From Ryuthela nishihirai (taxonomy: Eukaryota > Arthropoda > Arachnida > Araneae > Heptathelidae), in NCBI GenBank assembly GCA_038380435.1, contig JAWZYU010000034.1, positions 39,866,901 to 39,930,900 of the forward strand: a stretch of DNA of 64,000 nucleotides, written 5' to 3'. Under the pieces are notes generated by a model that saw only the letters and a list, made by a program, of their open reading frames with translations, made no database searches and was not told where the DNA came from. The number at the start of each line of letters is the position of its first letter. Within the stretch, counting starts at the first letter, position 1. The position numbers and the translations under genes were made by a program. This document shows positions 1-12,296 of the stretch, in pieces.

Positions 1-218
1 AACGTGCACAGGGTATGGCTCTCCTGCACATGGGGCCATGGCTTAACGTCCCATCCAATGGACAGTGGTCTTTCCAAGCCCATCGGTGTCCCCTACTGAC
101 TGTGGGCAGAGCGGGGAATTTTGTGGATATAAATCTCAACGCTGACCCAGCTTGGACTCGAACATGGGAACTACAGATTACGAGCCTGGCGCACTACCGA
201 CTGAGACACCCCCACCCC
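1..218 (-). mobile_element. SINE-A, cut by window edge
   Basis: Minus-strand copy. It ends with the tRNA-like head (complement of GGGG.GGGGGTG.CTCAGTCG) at 218; its 3' tail lies left of the window. Confidence 0.5.
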
Positions 219-280
219 ATATTTTAGAGTTTAGGACCTATCCTCAAAGATGGGGTAAAAATTTTACTTGGGGAAAGAAC

Positions 281-413
281 AAGTATAAAATAGATGGCAC
301 TCCCCATGTCAAAGATTTCATTTGGCATAAAACACATGATCATTTTCCAATGATCACAAGTTTTATGCCAAATGAAATCTTGTGACATGGGAAATGCCAT
401 CTATTTTATACTT
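281..413. repeat. Long hairpin (about 55-bp arms)
   Basis: The left arm AAGTATAAAATAGATGGCA...CCATGTCA.AAGATTTCATTTGGCATAAAAC is mirrored on the right with few bulges; TGATCATT/AATGATCA pair near the loop. Confidence 0.5.
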
Positions 414-2492
414 TAGGGGAGGGAGAGATAGTGGTTTAGCCTGTTGGGTTATTTAATCCCTGGGCTTTTTTCAAGTATGGAACAGTGATTCACTGTTTAC
501 GATTTTCGGCATTTTTGTGTTTTAGTCCACTGGGGTTTTTTAAGTGCAGAATAGCAGTGTGATGTGTGAAATTTTCCACCTTTTCATTTTTAGGATGTTT
601 GGAATAAGTTTTCATATGCGGCAGTGGTGTAGATAAAATTTTGGTTTGTAGGTTGTGAAGAAAATGGGACTACTTTCACAGACTCCCCCCCCCCCCTCCA
701 AAAAAAAATGCAACATCTGTACACTGTTCTAAATAATTACCTAACATTTCTTTTCTTTGAAAATCTATTACTGAAAAGTGCATTTTACATTCGAGAAAAT
801 ATGTTACTTGAATGGCTATATAAAATGTACACAATTATACACTGTAATTGAATCTCTAACTCATGGCTACTTGAAGATAACATATGAAGCTTAAACATGT
901 ATTGGGGTTTTATATGTTTGTAAGGTATACTAGATAAGTAATTTTTAGATTTTATTTATTAAGGAATTAAGGTTACATTTTCAGTTATTTCAGTGGAATC
1001 AAGGTTTCATTTCAATATGTATTACTTAAAAGTATATTTCAAGAGGTTATTTAATCTTCAGATCTTTAAGTGCAAAGCCAAGGTTGCATTTCTAATAGTA
1101 GAAATATCTGTTACTATATGTTCATGATGACTTTTAACATTGTTGCATTTGTGTATGGGTTTATCACTGTTTTTACTGATCATATTGGATGTGGATATAA
1201 TACTCATGATACAATATCATAAGCTATTATTACCATGAAAATATAGGGTATTATTGGTAATTTACATTATTTATACACTTGTTTCTGAAAAAATTATTTG
1301 GTACATTTACGGTTCTTTTCTGTACACATTTTAGCTACAAGGTGCAGTTCTGTAATCCTATCAGAGTATATAAAATCAGAATCTTAAAATAATTTCAAAA
1401 CATGTGTATGAAAATTATCATCCTTATTGTATAAAAAACCATCTTCTACTGAATCAATGCATCTAAACACTAGATGACAATATCTAAAATATCATATAAT
1501 ATATATCTATAACAATTAATAAAATACACATATATACTTGATTAAAAGCTTGCTTGCACATACCTCAGTGTCATTAATTTCCGACAAAACGTCCTACATT
1601 TAAATGCGGATTTCATTAGCATGAACAACATCGTGCGTAAATATTTCTTGGATACTTGACTATATAGACTTTTATTCAAATATTCTACACACACTGTAAA
1701 TATGAGTTGCCGGTTACCTTGTTCCTCAAAATCGTCTACACTTGATCAACACCAATCAACACCCATTACGAAACTTTTATAACCTTGACAACACTGCTCA
1801 TACGATGCCAATTTCTCAGAGATAAAGAGACGTACGTCAAATTATTTCGCTTGGCACCAGACATGGCTTTATGGTTTTCCATTATATTTACACAAAAGTA
1901 GGTAGGCAATATCACGATAAAATTTCATAGCTGATAGCTATTAGTTGCAAGTCAATATTCAAACAATGTTTTATTATTATCCGTATAATTATTGTAAAAA
2001 TTAAAAAATGGAAAGAAAGTACATTTTGGCTTCTAGCTATTTCAAACAATTTTCTGACCATTTCTTAAAATAAAATTTAATTCTGTTTCACATAGTGAAT
2101 GGAGTGTCAAATCTCCCTCGAGGAAATTTCTATTGCACATCTTCAATCTTAGATACAACAGCCTCACATGCCATTGACTAGATATTCCACTTATCATTGT
2201 CTAGTGGCGACCACGTTTTTCTTGTCAGGATTGCTTTTTTAGCAATTTTCCAATTTTTTCTGCACAGCTGCATTTCAACTGTCACTTCCCCTCCAATTCT
2301 TTTACACTCTTACAATTTTCTCTTGATATATACTCTCAACCACATTAAATTATTAATATCTCATTCAAATTTCTCATTAGGCAGTCTCTGCCACAGCTCC
2401 AAAGCTGTTTTTTTTCTTTAACAGTCACTTACCTTCAGTACTTATTTAGATGAAGCAGGTATTAGCTCCGGCACGGTACTGTGCCTGCCAAC

Positions 2493-2521
2493 CGATCCAT
2501 CCATCCATCCATCCATCCATC
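2493..2521 (+). repeat. (ATCC)n microsatellite
   Basis: Seven CATC/ATCC repeats. Confidence 0.5.
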
Positions 2522-3924
2522 TAGTTATTCAAAGACTGCACATACATTCAAGCACTATACATTCATGGTACTTTCATTTCGAGTAGAAATTCGTTAAAGA
2601 AAAAACTATCTAAAATTATAGATATTATTCGACCTAATCTGATATTATTCAACATAAATTAATTTTTCAATCAACTTTTCCAGGAGGGTGGAGATGCAAC
2701 TGCCTCACATGACCTTCCCCACTTTGCTGACATCCATGGGCTGTGTGAAAATTAAAGACCAATGAGATATAACTTCCATTTTGTTTCTATCTTTTGTATT
2801 AGAAAACCTCACTTCCTTCAAAAAAATATAATTACATGCTTATTTGACACAGCATAAGATGAATAATTCAATGAAAATATTTTGGAATTAAAGAGTAACT
2901 AACTAAATAAATAAATAAATAAAAAATAAATAATAATAAAAAATATTAAAAAAAATAAAAAAAAATATTAACGTGCTTCGTCGCAGCGTTTACTTAAGTG
3001 TCGTTCAAAATGCTCTGGAAAACCTTTATATCTGGAAAAAGGACTGAATCAGTGGCAAGTTTTGGCTTGAACGTCTGCTGTAAACTGTTTTTCTTTGACT
3101 ATTAGTATCAAGGAATGTCTAAGGGAGAAGAGAGCTAGCTTTCATAGGCTTAATGTAAACTTTTCGATTGCAGCGCCCTCTAAATATGGCAAATTCGTGC
3201 ATTGCAGTGAAGCCACCTAGCCAGGGAGAGGAGCCAGTTCCTTGCGTTATTTTTCCACCGCCCAGCAAGGTTTTCAATGGCTTACACCACGTCACTAATT
3301 TTGCATTCACTTTAGCTCTGTTCAAAGTGTTCATTTCTTAAATTTTACCATCATAATTTTCTTTTCACAAGGAGTAGTTAAAATTATTTTCTTTAATAAA
3401 ATCCCATTTTGTAAAACAGATAGTAGCAATACTCAAGAAAATAATTTTAATATTTTGAATATTCTACAATATTTAATATATTATAATAAATTAAAATTTA
3501 TGGCTCTATGCGAGATAACATGTTTTGTTTAATTATATTTTATAGAATTTTAGACATTTTCAATAAAAGTCATATCGAGTTTCTTAGTTGTATAAATTGT
3601 CAATACATGGCAGCAGGCACTTCTCGTATCAACCATAAAAAAATTTAATATTAGAACAAACTGCAGACACCTATATTCATCGATATGCTCCAGAGAAACA
3701 CAAAACTGCAACATACATTGACTTACATGTTCGCAAGATGATTAAATGTATTAATTTACATATTAATTTTAAAAATTCTGCAAATTTACTCAAAATAAAC
3801 ATACAACTGTTTTTCCAGGTATCGTAAAATGTACTCCTGAACGAGATAAAACACTCATTGAATAACTTTAGGGTCAACTACCACTGTGCCAAACAGCCAT
3901 GGCTGTTAGACATTTGGAAACACT

Positions 3925-4150
3925 GGTTAAATCGCAAAATACGTACCAATAGTAAGACAAACCATAGCTGCATTGGGCTAAAATGATTGCACTGCGCATG
4001 CGCAGATCGCCCCTTACAGTTTTTGTGTCTGCACATCAATTTGCCACGTTCAGCTTCGGTAAAATTCCGCAGAACGGCGCCACTTACGCTTTGTGCGAAG
4101 TTAGCCTTCTTCTCCTTAGACCTTCTTTGATTAGTATATACTCCGTTTCA
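3925..4150 (+). repeat. Dispersed repeat D (copy at 7700-7860)
   Basis: Both copies share a GCGCATG.GC box, GCCCCTTACAGTTT, AATTTGCCA and a CTTCTT..TTAG..CTTCTTTG end. Contains the palindrome CTGCGCATGCGCAG at 3992. Function unknown. Confidence 0.5.
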
Positions 4151-4644
4151 CCTAAGACCTGATTTCAACAGCTGTTTGCTTATTGGCTAAAGATCTTGTC
4201 ACTACTTATAGGTGTATTTGTCCGCATAAGGAAATAAGTGTAGAGTTCTCGGATATATTGATTTCAACAAGCATGGTCAGGAAAAATAAATTTAATCTAC
4301 TTTATTTTGTTGCTAGAAATAAAATTAAACGATAACACTTAATACTAACAATCAGAAGATTTATGAATTTGAGCATGAAATACGAAACTAAAATCAGCAA
4401 CTCTCGATGAAGACGAGATGGCGTCCTTGGCTTATTTATGTGCAGTGAAAATGGAATAAACAACATAAATTGCTGACAATTACTTATATGTAAAGTTTCT
4501 AATCTAATGATGAAATGTGTGAAAACGCGATAAAGGAGCCTGAGTGCAATTTTTGAAAATATATGTGTCTCTACAAGAGTATATTTGAAGTCGAATATTC
4601 TCGAAAGTGATCGCATAGTTGCTCTTGGATGTTGCCGAAGCATT

Positions 4645-5390
4645 GGACCGGATCTGGATATATGGTCTCATTAAAAAACTTATTGACGTAAAATTACCAG
4701 ATGCATCTCATTTCAGACTACCTCAGAAATAGAACTTTCAAAGTCAGGTTTGGAAGATCATTTTCTACTTCGAAACAGATCTTAGCTGGAGTGCATCAGG
4801 GCCCAATATTGGGGACATTCATTTTAACGTTTATCTATATGACATCCCAACCATGTGTAATGTGAAGTTGGCTCTATACGCGGACGATACAGCTATGATT
4901 GCCTCATCACTGAACGTACATTTTGCTATTCGCCGATTGCAACAGTTGTTAACACTCTTTCAGATGTGGTGTACTAAATGGAGGATAAAACTAAACGCCA
5001 ACAAAAGCTCAGCCCTTCTTATCACCAGGAAAAATGCATATTCTCCCTCGTATCGAAATTTTTTATACATATATTGACTGGTGCGACTCTGCAAAATATC
5101 TTGGGATTTTTTTGCACAAAACACTAAACTGGTCAAACCACATTAATGAAGTCATCACGCAAGCACAGTCGGTTAAATACCAACTAAACTCACTGTTATA
5201 CGGAAAATCTGCACTGGCAATTGCAAACAAAATGCTTCTCTATAAATTTATTTTTAGACCTATCCTACTGTACGCAGCACCTGTATGGGAATACAGCAGT
5301 GAGGACAAGATCAAGAAATTGCAAGTTTTTCAAAACCGCAACTTGAGATCAGTTCGGTGCCTACGTAATGGGAATGCCTGACCGATTTCA
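4645..5390 (+). pseudogene. Jockey-type reverse transcriptase relic
   Basis: Frames at 4650-4850 contain shifted RT pieces (SYLRNRTFKVRFG, then LAGVHQG). 4853-5077 gives ALYADDTAMIASS, the RT active-site motif, and KWRIKLNANKS. 5034-5381 gives the thumb (KYLGIFLHKTLNWSNHI) and RPILLYAAPVWE. The order is that of the end of a jockey-like ORF2, but at least two frameshifts and a missing 5' half make it a relic. Confidence 0.5.
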
Positions 5391-5560
5391 AGAAGCAGCA
5401 GCGCTAGTTACATTTTCCTCCGCTTGGCTCTTGCGATCCGCTGTTTTGCTTATTACTTGCTTTGTAGAGGCTATTACGCTGTTTACTGCTTGCTTCAAAA
5501 TTGGATTCTGATACGGATTTGTTCATATGTGATTATTTATTATTCTGTCTACTTTCTGCT

Positions 5561-5936
5561 GGGGCGGGGGTGGCTCAGTCGGTAGCGCGCCAGGCTCGTA
5601 ATCTGTAGTTCCCAGGTTCGAGTCCCAGCTGGGTCAGCGTTGAGGTTTATATCCGCAAAATTCCCCGCCCTGCCCACGGTCAGTAGGGGACACCGATGGG
5701 CTTGGAAAGGCCGCCGTCCGTCGGATGGAACGTTAAGCCGTGGCCCCGTGTGCGGGAGAGCCATACCCTGTGCACGTTAAAGAACACGCTGGATGGCCTT
5801 GACGGGAGGCTACCATCTGTCTCCCAACAGCTGTTCCAGTGGGTCCCCTCCCCCAACCTTCTCTGAGCCTTCGGGGTCCATGTGACCTGGCCATTTAGCC
5901 CATGGTGTGCAAAAAAGTGCCGCTCAGAGGTAAAAC
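5561..5936 (+). mobile_element. SINE-A, full length (family description)
   Basis: A complete copy. The family starts GGGGCGGGGGTGGCTCAGTC (A box TGGCTCAGTCGG), has the anticodon-like loop CTCGTAA and B box GGTTCGAGTCC, then a roughly 300-bp body ending CAGAGGTAAAACAACCCAAC. The head GGTAGCGCGCCAGGCTCGTA resembles elongator tRNA-Met with one change in the anticodon. The body has no similarity I recognise. Open frames in these copies are not genes. Confidence 0.5.
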
Positions 5937-6819
5937 TTTTGAATAAATAATATTTTGGAATCGCAGAAACCTTTATAATATGGAACTAAGTTACACTGCC
6001 CTAACAAAATATTAGAGAATTTCTGTGTTATGTGAATGGGAATCTTACTATAAATTCAAGATTATAATTTTATCTATTTAAATCTCGATTTTCAACAGCA
6101 TCGGTTACTGCAGCACCAAGATATGTTCGCAAATCTATATTACACCGGGGAGGACGATAAGGGATTAGGCTAGGTGCGGTTGAGCCGCGTTTGTTATCTG
6201 TGTAGTCAGGTTAACTTAGCTTTAAACCTAACTTTTAGGAACACATTCCACAGCTCTTTTCAGAGCTTAACGGTTAGATTAGAAAAGTTATATAGAGTTT
6301 TCTAGATCCAGGAAGAAACTGCTTCGGCTCAGGTCGTGTTTTGTACTTTCTCTTTGCCGCCCATCCAAATGCATACCAGACTTTAAGCGAAAAACGGCTT
6401 TCTGTTAGAAGACGATAACCCTCAAGTTTCATGCAGTCCCACACCACAAAAAATACCTCCCCCAAAGTAAAGTCGCTCCCTGCAGTAGCAAAAATATCAC
6501 TGTCATAGATAATAATAATGACATTTGTACAGAACCCGCTATCATGATCCCAGATTCAGAAGAAGACCATATACTTAAAGAAAATACAATACGCATCATT
6601 AGCTGTAGTGAGGCAGATATCGCAGTCTATGGCACAGCGGATCTTCGGAACGAAATAAAATTGATTTTTGACAAAAAAATTAAATTAAGACTAACTCGAA
6701 GAAAAATATTCTTATGGAACAAGAGACACAGAGAATCACTAACATTTGCAAGAATATCACGCATATAATGGGGCACAGAGTCATCGTACGCTTCCCCAAA
6801 AAGCACGAGTTTCATCGAA
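5937..6819. other. Gene-free DNA
   Basis: Mostly unique AT-rich sequence. A 74-codon frame at 6544-6768 (RIISCSEADIAVYG) has no family I recognise. Confidence 0.5.
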
Positions 6820-7040
6820 CAACCCTCCTGTGCGCGCCGCTCGTCTCCGACCGACTGAGGGGAGGAGCTGACGCCCGGCGCGCTAAGCCAATGATCGGGC
6901 TTGGATCTGTGCCTAGCGACTGCCCCTCCTGTGTGAGTGACGCGTGCTCTCTGCTGCCCTTCGCATGGCACGGAGGCGATGCGCAGGGCGCCCTCTGTCG
7001 GGCTGACCCGTGTGGCGCATCGTGGCCGTTTTCAAGCACT
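6820..7040. other. GC- and CpG-rich island
   Basis: A sharp rise in G+C within AT-rich DNA (CGCGCCGCTCGTCTCCGACC; GACGCCCGGCGCGC). Open frames on both strands are a by-product of low A/T. It could be a promoter fragment or part of an insertion. Confidence 0.5.
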
Positions 7041-7098
7041 TGTTTGCCTTTACGTTTGCGTGTGAAATTGAGTATCGTAATTTTATACTCTTGTCTCT

Positions 7099-7410
7099 TG
7101 TAATGTGAGAATGTGTTTTAGGAAAGCTTTTCTATCTCTTTCCTGCTACTTCTCTTTTCGTTTCCAGCTCTCTTTTTTTCTTTAAGGAGATGTCTGGTGT
7201 GTGAAATAAGCGCCGAGGAACTTGCGTTTTCTTACGTTACGTTTTCTCGGCGTTTGAAGTTTACGAGAATGCACAGTTAAGTCAAGCTGAGTGATTTAAG
7301 GAGCCAAACTCTAAAAATCACGAAGCAGGTCGTACTTTTCATGGAACTACTGAGAATTCTCGCTATTTTAAGTAATAAATAGTGGGTTTTCAGATATTAA
7401 TTTCCAAACA
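7099..7410 (+). repeat. Dispersed repeat family C, copy 1
   Basis: Starts TGTAATGTGAGAATG, ends TTAATTTCCAAACA. Relatives lie at 13590-13850 and 16597-16902, with a short end piece at 11636-11674. A conserved inverted pair (CCGCCGAG...TCGGCGG in one copy) lies in the middle. Confidence 0.5.
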
Positions 7411-7510
7411 ACCGTCGAACAGACCACACAGGTCTCCTGAGAGGTGAGGTCTCGGACGCCGTCACCATCCGACCGGCAATCAAGCCGGCCAGCAGCATCT
7501 TCAACCTCGG

Positions 7511-7846
7511 TTGGCCTTAGCTATGTCCAACCGGTGGACCAATCCGGTCGGCCCTAGGCCCCCCCACCACGACAAGGTGGTCCCCTATCGGGGGGAATAC
7601 GGAGAGGAGTGGAAAGAAAAGCGAAACGAACTAGAAGACAAGAGGATATTCTGGCCTATAAACGTCTCACTGCGGTTACAAAAAAAAAAATTAAATACGC
7701 CAGGCATTACTGCGCATGTGCGTAGTGTGGCAAACAGCCCCTTACAGTTTGTTTTTGGTAAACACTACAATTTGCCAGGATCGGGTTGCGAGAAGATCCG
7801 CCTAGCTGCGATACTTACGCTTAGCGAGAGCTCGACTTCTTCTTAG
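7511..7846 (+). other. GC-rich open frame, unidentified
   Basis: 111 codons starting MALAMSNRWTNPVGPRPPHH, then a charged stretch (EEWKEKRNELEDKR); the last 50 codons overlap repeat D and are not original. The first half may be the N-terminal part of a retroelement ORF1. No motif recognised. Confidence 0.5.
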
Positions 7847-7847
7847 G

Positions 7848-8845
7848 TCTTCTTTGTTACTACTACACAACTGATTAGTAACAACGTAATGAGATTTTGA
7901 TGAGAGATGAGGCGTGACATTTCATTTACCAACGATGATGTTCTATATACGATATTTAACTGATTATATCAGTTAGTTAATGATTTGTGCTCAAGGTTGT
8001 AAAGTGTTTAGCTTAAATTCAAATTTCATTAATTAAAAAATCACGTTTCATTTCTGAAAATCATTTAGTTCTCAGTTAAGTCACCAGATGGCACTACGTA
8101 TATACCAAATAAACAAAATATTTGTTTCATTTTTACCTCTTCTGTAATCATACAGCCTATCAGTTTAGCATTTCATTATATGCTCTGATTTAAATTATTT
8201 CATATATAATAGCGATTAGCAGGCTAGTGATTGTAATCACTAACAATTCCAATCCAATTGATCAGAAAAAGATTGTTTAATGCACTTTGTTATAAATTAA
8301 AGTTTCAAAGATTTGGAAGAAAAGTTCATAGGTTTTTCACTTTAATTTTGGGTTTCAGATGTTTTAGGAACATTACTAGATTATACGTAATTGTCTGTTG
8401 AAATGGGAAAAAAGGTTGTTATTAGCGCCCTCTATTGATCGTTGGGGGAATCGTTACAATCAGACAATATTATTCTTAGGATCCTTATTTGAAAGAACCC
8501 TCATCATTCCTAAGCATATACATTTAATTCACACCCTACTTGAAAGAACTATCATCATTTCTAAGAATATATATATTGAATTCAGATCATTTAGTTATTA
8601 AGTGATAAACATATTTTCCTAATTCACATAATTATAAAGTTTCAAAGAAAAAACTACCGTTTTATTTACTAAATTATTTAGATAGAGTGAAATCGAGATT
8701 GAAAGTTTCCTATGAGCTCAGATTTTTCTTCAAAATGCGAGTTAATCTTTCGCCTTTTACTAAAGATTACCGTGGAGAAAAGCATTCTGATGAGCCTTAT
8801 GGCAATTTTTGAAATCGCCTCTGGGCGGTTGACAATCGTAATCAA
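7848..8845 (+). repeat. Duplicated 1-kb segment, intact copy
   Basis: From CTACACAACTGATTA to GAAATCGCCTCTGGG it matches 12842-13327 plus 14706-15176. The right end recurs a third time at 20905-20990. No coding frame is recognised; likely an old transposon or segmental duplicate. Confidence 0.5.
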
Positions 8846-8857
8846 TGGGATCACTGT

Positions 8858-8912
8858 GACCTGGCCATTTAGCTCATGATGTACTAAAAAGTGGTGCTCA
8901 GAGGAAATGTAA
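8858..8912 (+). mobile_element. SINE-A tail fragment, old
   Basis: GTGACCTGGCCATTTAGCTC and GTGCTCAGAGG match the 3' end of SINE-A with several changes. Confidence 0.5.
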
Positions 8913-8919
8913 CCCGACC

Positions 8920-9370
8920 TTCTGATTCGCGAACGAAAGGATTTGTTTGAGCCACCTGAGTCAGTCCCTCTGATTCATGAACAAAGGAGACAAAAAGGAT
9001 TCGTTTGAGCCACCTGAGTCAGCCGATTCGTTCCGTTCTGATTCGACTCCTTCGCGAACAATAGGAGTCAAAGGATTCATTTGGTGCAATTAAAGCTAAA
9101 GCCACTCCATGGAGTTTTTCTTTTAAATCCATTAGATTTCTTCAAGTGTCTTGCGACTGAGTGGTTAATGTTCTGACTGCGGATCAAAAGAATCACGGTC
9201 GTTTCCCAAACAGTTTCGATTGAAAGAAAAGTAATTTTTTATAACTACAACAGTTTTCACTTAATAATCCTTCATGAGGTCAAATGATCAAAGAATCGAT
9301 TCTTTTCAAAAAGGAGTCACGAACGAATGAATCACTTATATGATTCGTTCATTTTGAACGATTCATCACT
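8920..9370. mobile_element. Possible hAT-like non-autonomous element with GATTCGTTC motifs
   Basis: Repeated GATTCGTTC/GAACGAATC motifs on both strands and an end reading GAACGATTCATCACTACT resemble the ends of some small hAT elements. I cannot place the left end, so this is tentative. Confidence 0.5.
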
Positions 9371-9501
9371 ACTTAATAGATTTGTTCGTTTGACTCTTTA
9401 GATTCTCCGAGTGTTCGTTGCTTATAACACAATCGAATCTTATAGGTACTAATTAATCAGTACCCCTAGATGGCCTTGACGACTTACCTCTGTTTCCTGT
9501 C

Positions 9502-9895
9502 GGGGCGGGGGTGGCTCAGTCGGTAGCGCGCCAGGCTCGTAATCTGTAGTTCCCAGGTTCGAGTCCCAGCTGGGTCAGCGTTGAGATTTATCTCCGCAAA
9601 ATTCCCCGCCCTGCCCACGGTCAGTAGGGGACACCGATGGGTTTGGAAAGGCCGCCGTCCGTCGGATGGGACGTTAAGCCGTGGCCCCCGTGTGCGGGAG
9701 AGCCATACCCTGTGCACGTTAAAGAACACGCTGGATGGCCTTGACGGGAGGCTACCATCTGTCTCCCAACAGCTGTTCCAGTGGGTCCCCTCCCCCAACC
9801 TTCTCTGAGCCTTCGGGGTCCATGTGACCTGGCCATTTAGCCCATGGTGTGCAAAAAAGTGCCGCTCAGAGGTAAAACAACCCAAACAACCCAAC
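9502..9895 (+). mobile_element. SINE-A, full length, in tandem duplication (copy 1)
   Basis: Full copy. It and about 130 bp of left flank recur 526 bp downstream. Confidence 0.5.
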
Positions 9896-10027
9896 TACTT
9901 AATAGATTTGTTCGTTTGACTCTTTAGATTCTCCGAGTGTTCGTTGCTTATAACACAATCGAATCTTATAGGTACTAATTAATCAGTACCCCTAGATGGC
10001 CTTGACGACTTACCTCTGTTTCCTGTC

Positions 10028-10411
10028 GGGGCGGGGGTGGCTCAGTCGGTAGCGCGCCAGGCTCGTAATCTGTAGTTCCCAGGTTCGAGTCCCACTGGGT
10101 CAGCGTTGAGATTTATCTCCGCAAAATCCCCCGCCCTGCCCACAGTCAGTAGGGGACACCGATGGGCTTGGAAAGGCCGCCGTCCGTCGGATGGGACGTT
10201 AAGCCGTGGCCCCGTGTGCGGGAGAGCCATACCCTGTGCACGTTAAAGAACACGCTGGATGGCCTTGACGGGAGGCTACCATCTGTCTCCCAATAGCTGT
10301 TCTAATGGATCTCCTCCCCCAACCTTTTCTGAGCCTTCGGAGTCCTTGTGACCTGGCCATTTAGCCCATGGTGTGCAAAAAAGTGCCGCTCAGAGGTAAA
10401 ACAACCCAACA
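10028..10411 (+). mobile_element. SINE-A, full length, in tandem duplication (copy 2)
   Basis: Same left flank as the copy at 9502, but with some differences (loss of one base near the B box, a changed 3' body), so the duplication is not brand new. Confidence 0.5.
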
Positions 10412-10437
10412 CAACTAGCCTTCCGCACAGAAATCAT

Positions 10438-10512
10438 CTATGGCGTATTAAACTGGCAGACTCCTGGCAGACCTCTGTGGCAAGCAGCTGCTTGAGGAGA
10501 TATTTATTTTAT
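10438..10512 (+). mobile_element. SINE-B tail fragment
   Basis: AAACTGGCAGACTCCTGGCA and GTGGCAAGCAGCTGCTTGAG match the SINE-B 3' end. Confidence 0.5.
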
Positions 10513-10542
10513 TTAATAGATCGAATTTAGTGACATTTTACA

Positions 10543-10745
10543 CTAGGTAGCCGAGTGGTTAGCACGCTTGGCTACTGATCTAAGGGACCTGGGTTCGAGC
10601 CCCGGGTAAGGCATGGTTGTGTGTGTCGTTTTTCTGCTGAGGTCCTGCCATCCTCTCAGACCTTCTACTATGGCATATAAACTGGCAGGCTCCTGTCAGA
10701 CCTCTGTGGCAAGCAGCTGCTTGAGGGGGTATTTTTTTTTATTTT
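10543..10745 (+). mobile_element. SINE-B, near full length, plus strand
   Basis: Head TAGCCGAGTGGTTAGCACGC (A box) and GGGTTCGAGCCCCGGG (B box), followed by a body ending GCAGCTGCTTGAGGGGGTAT and a T-rich end. The head looks Ser/Leu-tRNA-derived. This is the family's reference orientation here. Confidence 0.5.
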
Positions 10746-10749
10746 TTTT

Positions 10750-12296
10750 TATTACACTTTAATGCAACTCTGAATCAACAATTTCCTGAATTTAGAACTG
10801 CGAATTATTGTACTGAATATATTAGTTGCAATAATTGGGCTTAGCCTAATTCTGCCAAAGCACAATCAGAGTAATACAAATCCCTGTATCATCAATATGA
10901 TGGTAACTGATCACTAATATTTCACTGTTGAACACAAGAATTTCAAATCTCCTGAACCAAATCGTATTTTTTTTTTAGGGAAGGGAAGTAGGGGGAAAGC
11001 ATTTTCTAAATACGGGGAAAACATTCAGAACCCTGGTTTGAATCATCCCTTCCCACCTCAAGGAGATTAAGTATGTATTTTTTTCTGCTTTTGTCGAAAT
11101 GTTAGTATTTGTCTTTCGTTTAAAGCTCCATACTTACCTCAAATTGTGCATGCTAGGAGAGGCGGGGGGCGGGGGGGGGCAGTCTAATCAGACTTGGGAA
11201 TTGCCCATAGCAAGCACATCTGATCCCCAACGTGTGTGCGGCAGTGAATGTTATTTGGAATAATAAAAGATGTTTTTGAAGGACAGCTGGAAGGTAACAT
11301 ATGCTTTGTTGAGGTCGTCTCGAGGATCACAACAGATTAGCTTAATCTTGTTCCGGACAGCTGAGTGACTGGATCTTAGTTCGACGGCATTTCAATGAAC
11401 CTTTGGGTGATTGTGCTTCTTATAATTTTAATTAAAAAACTTATTTTTAATTATATTCAAGCTTAAATATAATAGAATTTGAGGGTAAACAGTATAAATA
11501 GATAAAAATGAAACGCATTTTACTGGAAATTAACATCGACTCCACTTACAAATACTGCTAATTGAGCTGATTGCCTCGAAGTCTTGTGACCTTTGGGTAA
11601 ATGAATTTTTTTGCATGTTTATCGCAGCCATAAATAATAAATAGTGGGTTTTCAGATATTAATTTCCAAACAGCCATAAGTTTATCAAATATTTCTTTTC
11701 TATGTGGGACTCGATAATTTTCACAATTAGAATGTTTACTGATTATATTGATCTATTTGAATGAGAGCTGAGCTCTTTAATCAAGAGCTGAGCAGTACGT
11801 TCAAAAAACTCTGTCTATGAATGCTTATAATGCTACTGCATCGCTTATTCAACTGAAATTTATTTGCTTATAAGTAAAGATTGAATAGTTTTCTTTTAAG
11901 TTTCAGAAATATTTTAAGGTAAAAATAGTTTCATTAATAGAGTATTTTTGAGTTTCCAAAAGGTTTAAAAGTTTGAATTAAAATTAAATTATTATTGCAA
12001 TATTTATTTGAAACGTGTTTGTATTTCCTTCTTATAAGATTGAACTTATGTGGAATATATTCAAATTTCAAATTCAAATTTATTTTCGATAAGTATTATC
12101 TATAATTGTGTTACATAAAAAAATCCCAGTAAGCCGAAGCTTATCAGCGGGAATGTACATATATGATTTTACAGATATGACCTAGATTACATCAGTACTA
12201 CATGAAATGAATGACAGAAAAAAAAAGAATAAATGAACCGACAAAATGATGAAAGTTTCCAAATAAACTTTCATCATAAAATTTTCATCATTCCTC
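10750..12296. other. Gene-free AT-rich DNA
   Basis: Contains a G-rich run near 11160 and a family-C end piece at 11636-11674, but no coding sequence. Confidence 0.5.

Larger units (their letters stand above)
414..4644. other. Gene-free AT-rich DNA
   Basis: Apart from the microsatellite at 2.5 kb, an A/T-rich run at 2.89-2.97 kb and repeat D, I see no gene, RNA or recognisable element. Short open frames here lack any family signature. Confidence 0.5.
9371..10422 (+). repeat. 526-bp tandem duplication
   Basis: ACTTAATAGATTTGTTCGTT begins at 9371 and again at 9897; the match continues through the flank into the SINE. Unequal exchange or an assembly duplicate could explain it. Confidence 0.5.

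Noticed and set aside
4302..4643. 113-codon minus-strand frame
   Set aside because: No family signature; it lies next to the RT relic and looks like chance in AT-rich DNA.
5561..5640. A true tRNA gene at SINE-A heads
   Set aside because: A and B boxes are present but the acceptor stem does not pair and the sequence continues into the SINE body.
5549..5764. Recurrent 70-80-residue 'proteins' in SINE-A copies
   Set aside because: The same frames appear wherever SINE-A occurs, on both strands and with stops in many copies; they are not genes.
6627..7103. Overlapping open frames in the GC-rich island
   Set aside because: Both strands are open because of high G+C; no domain or splice signal supports either.
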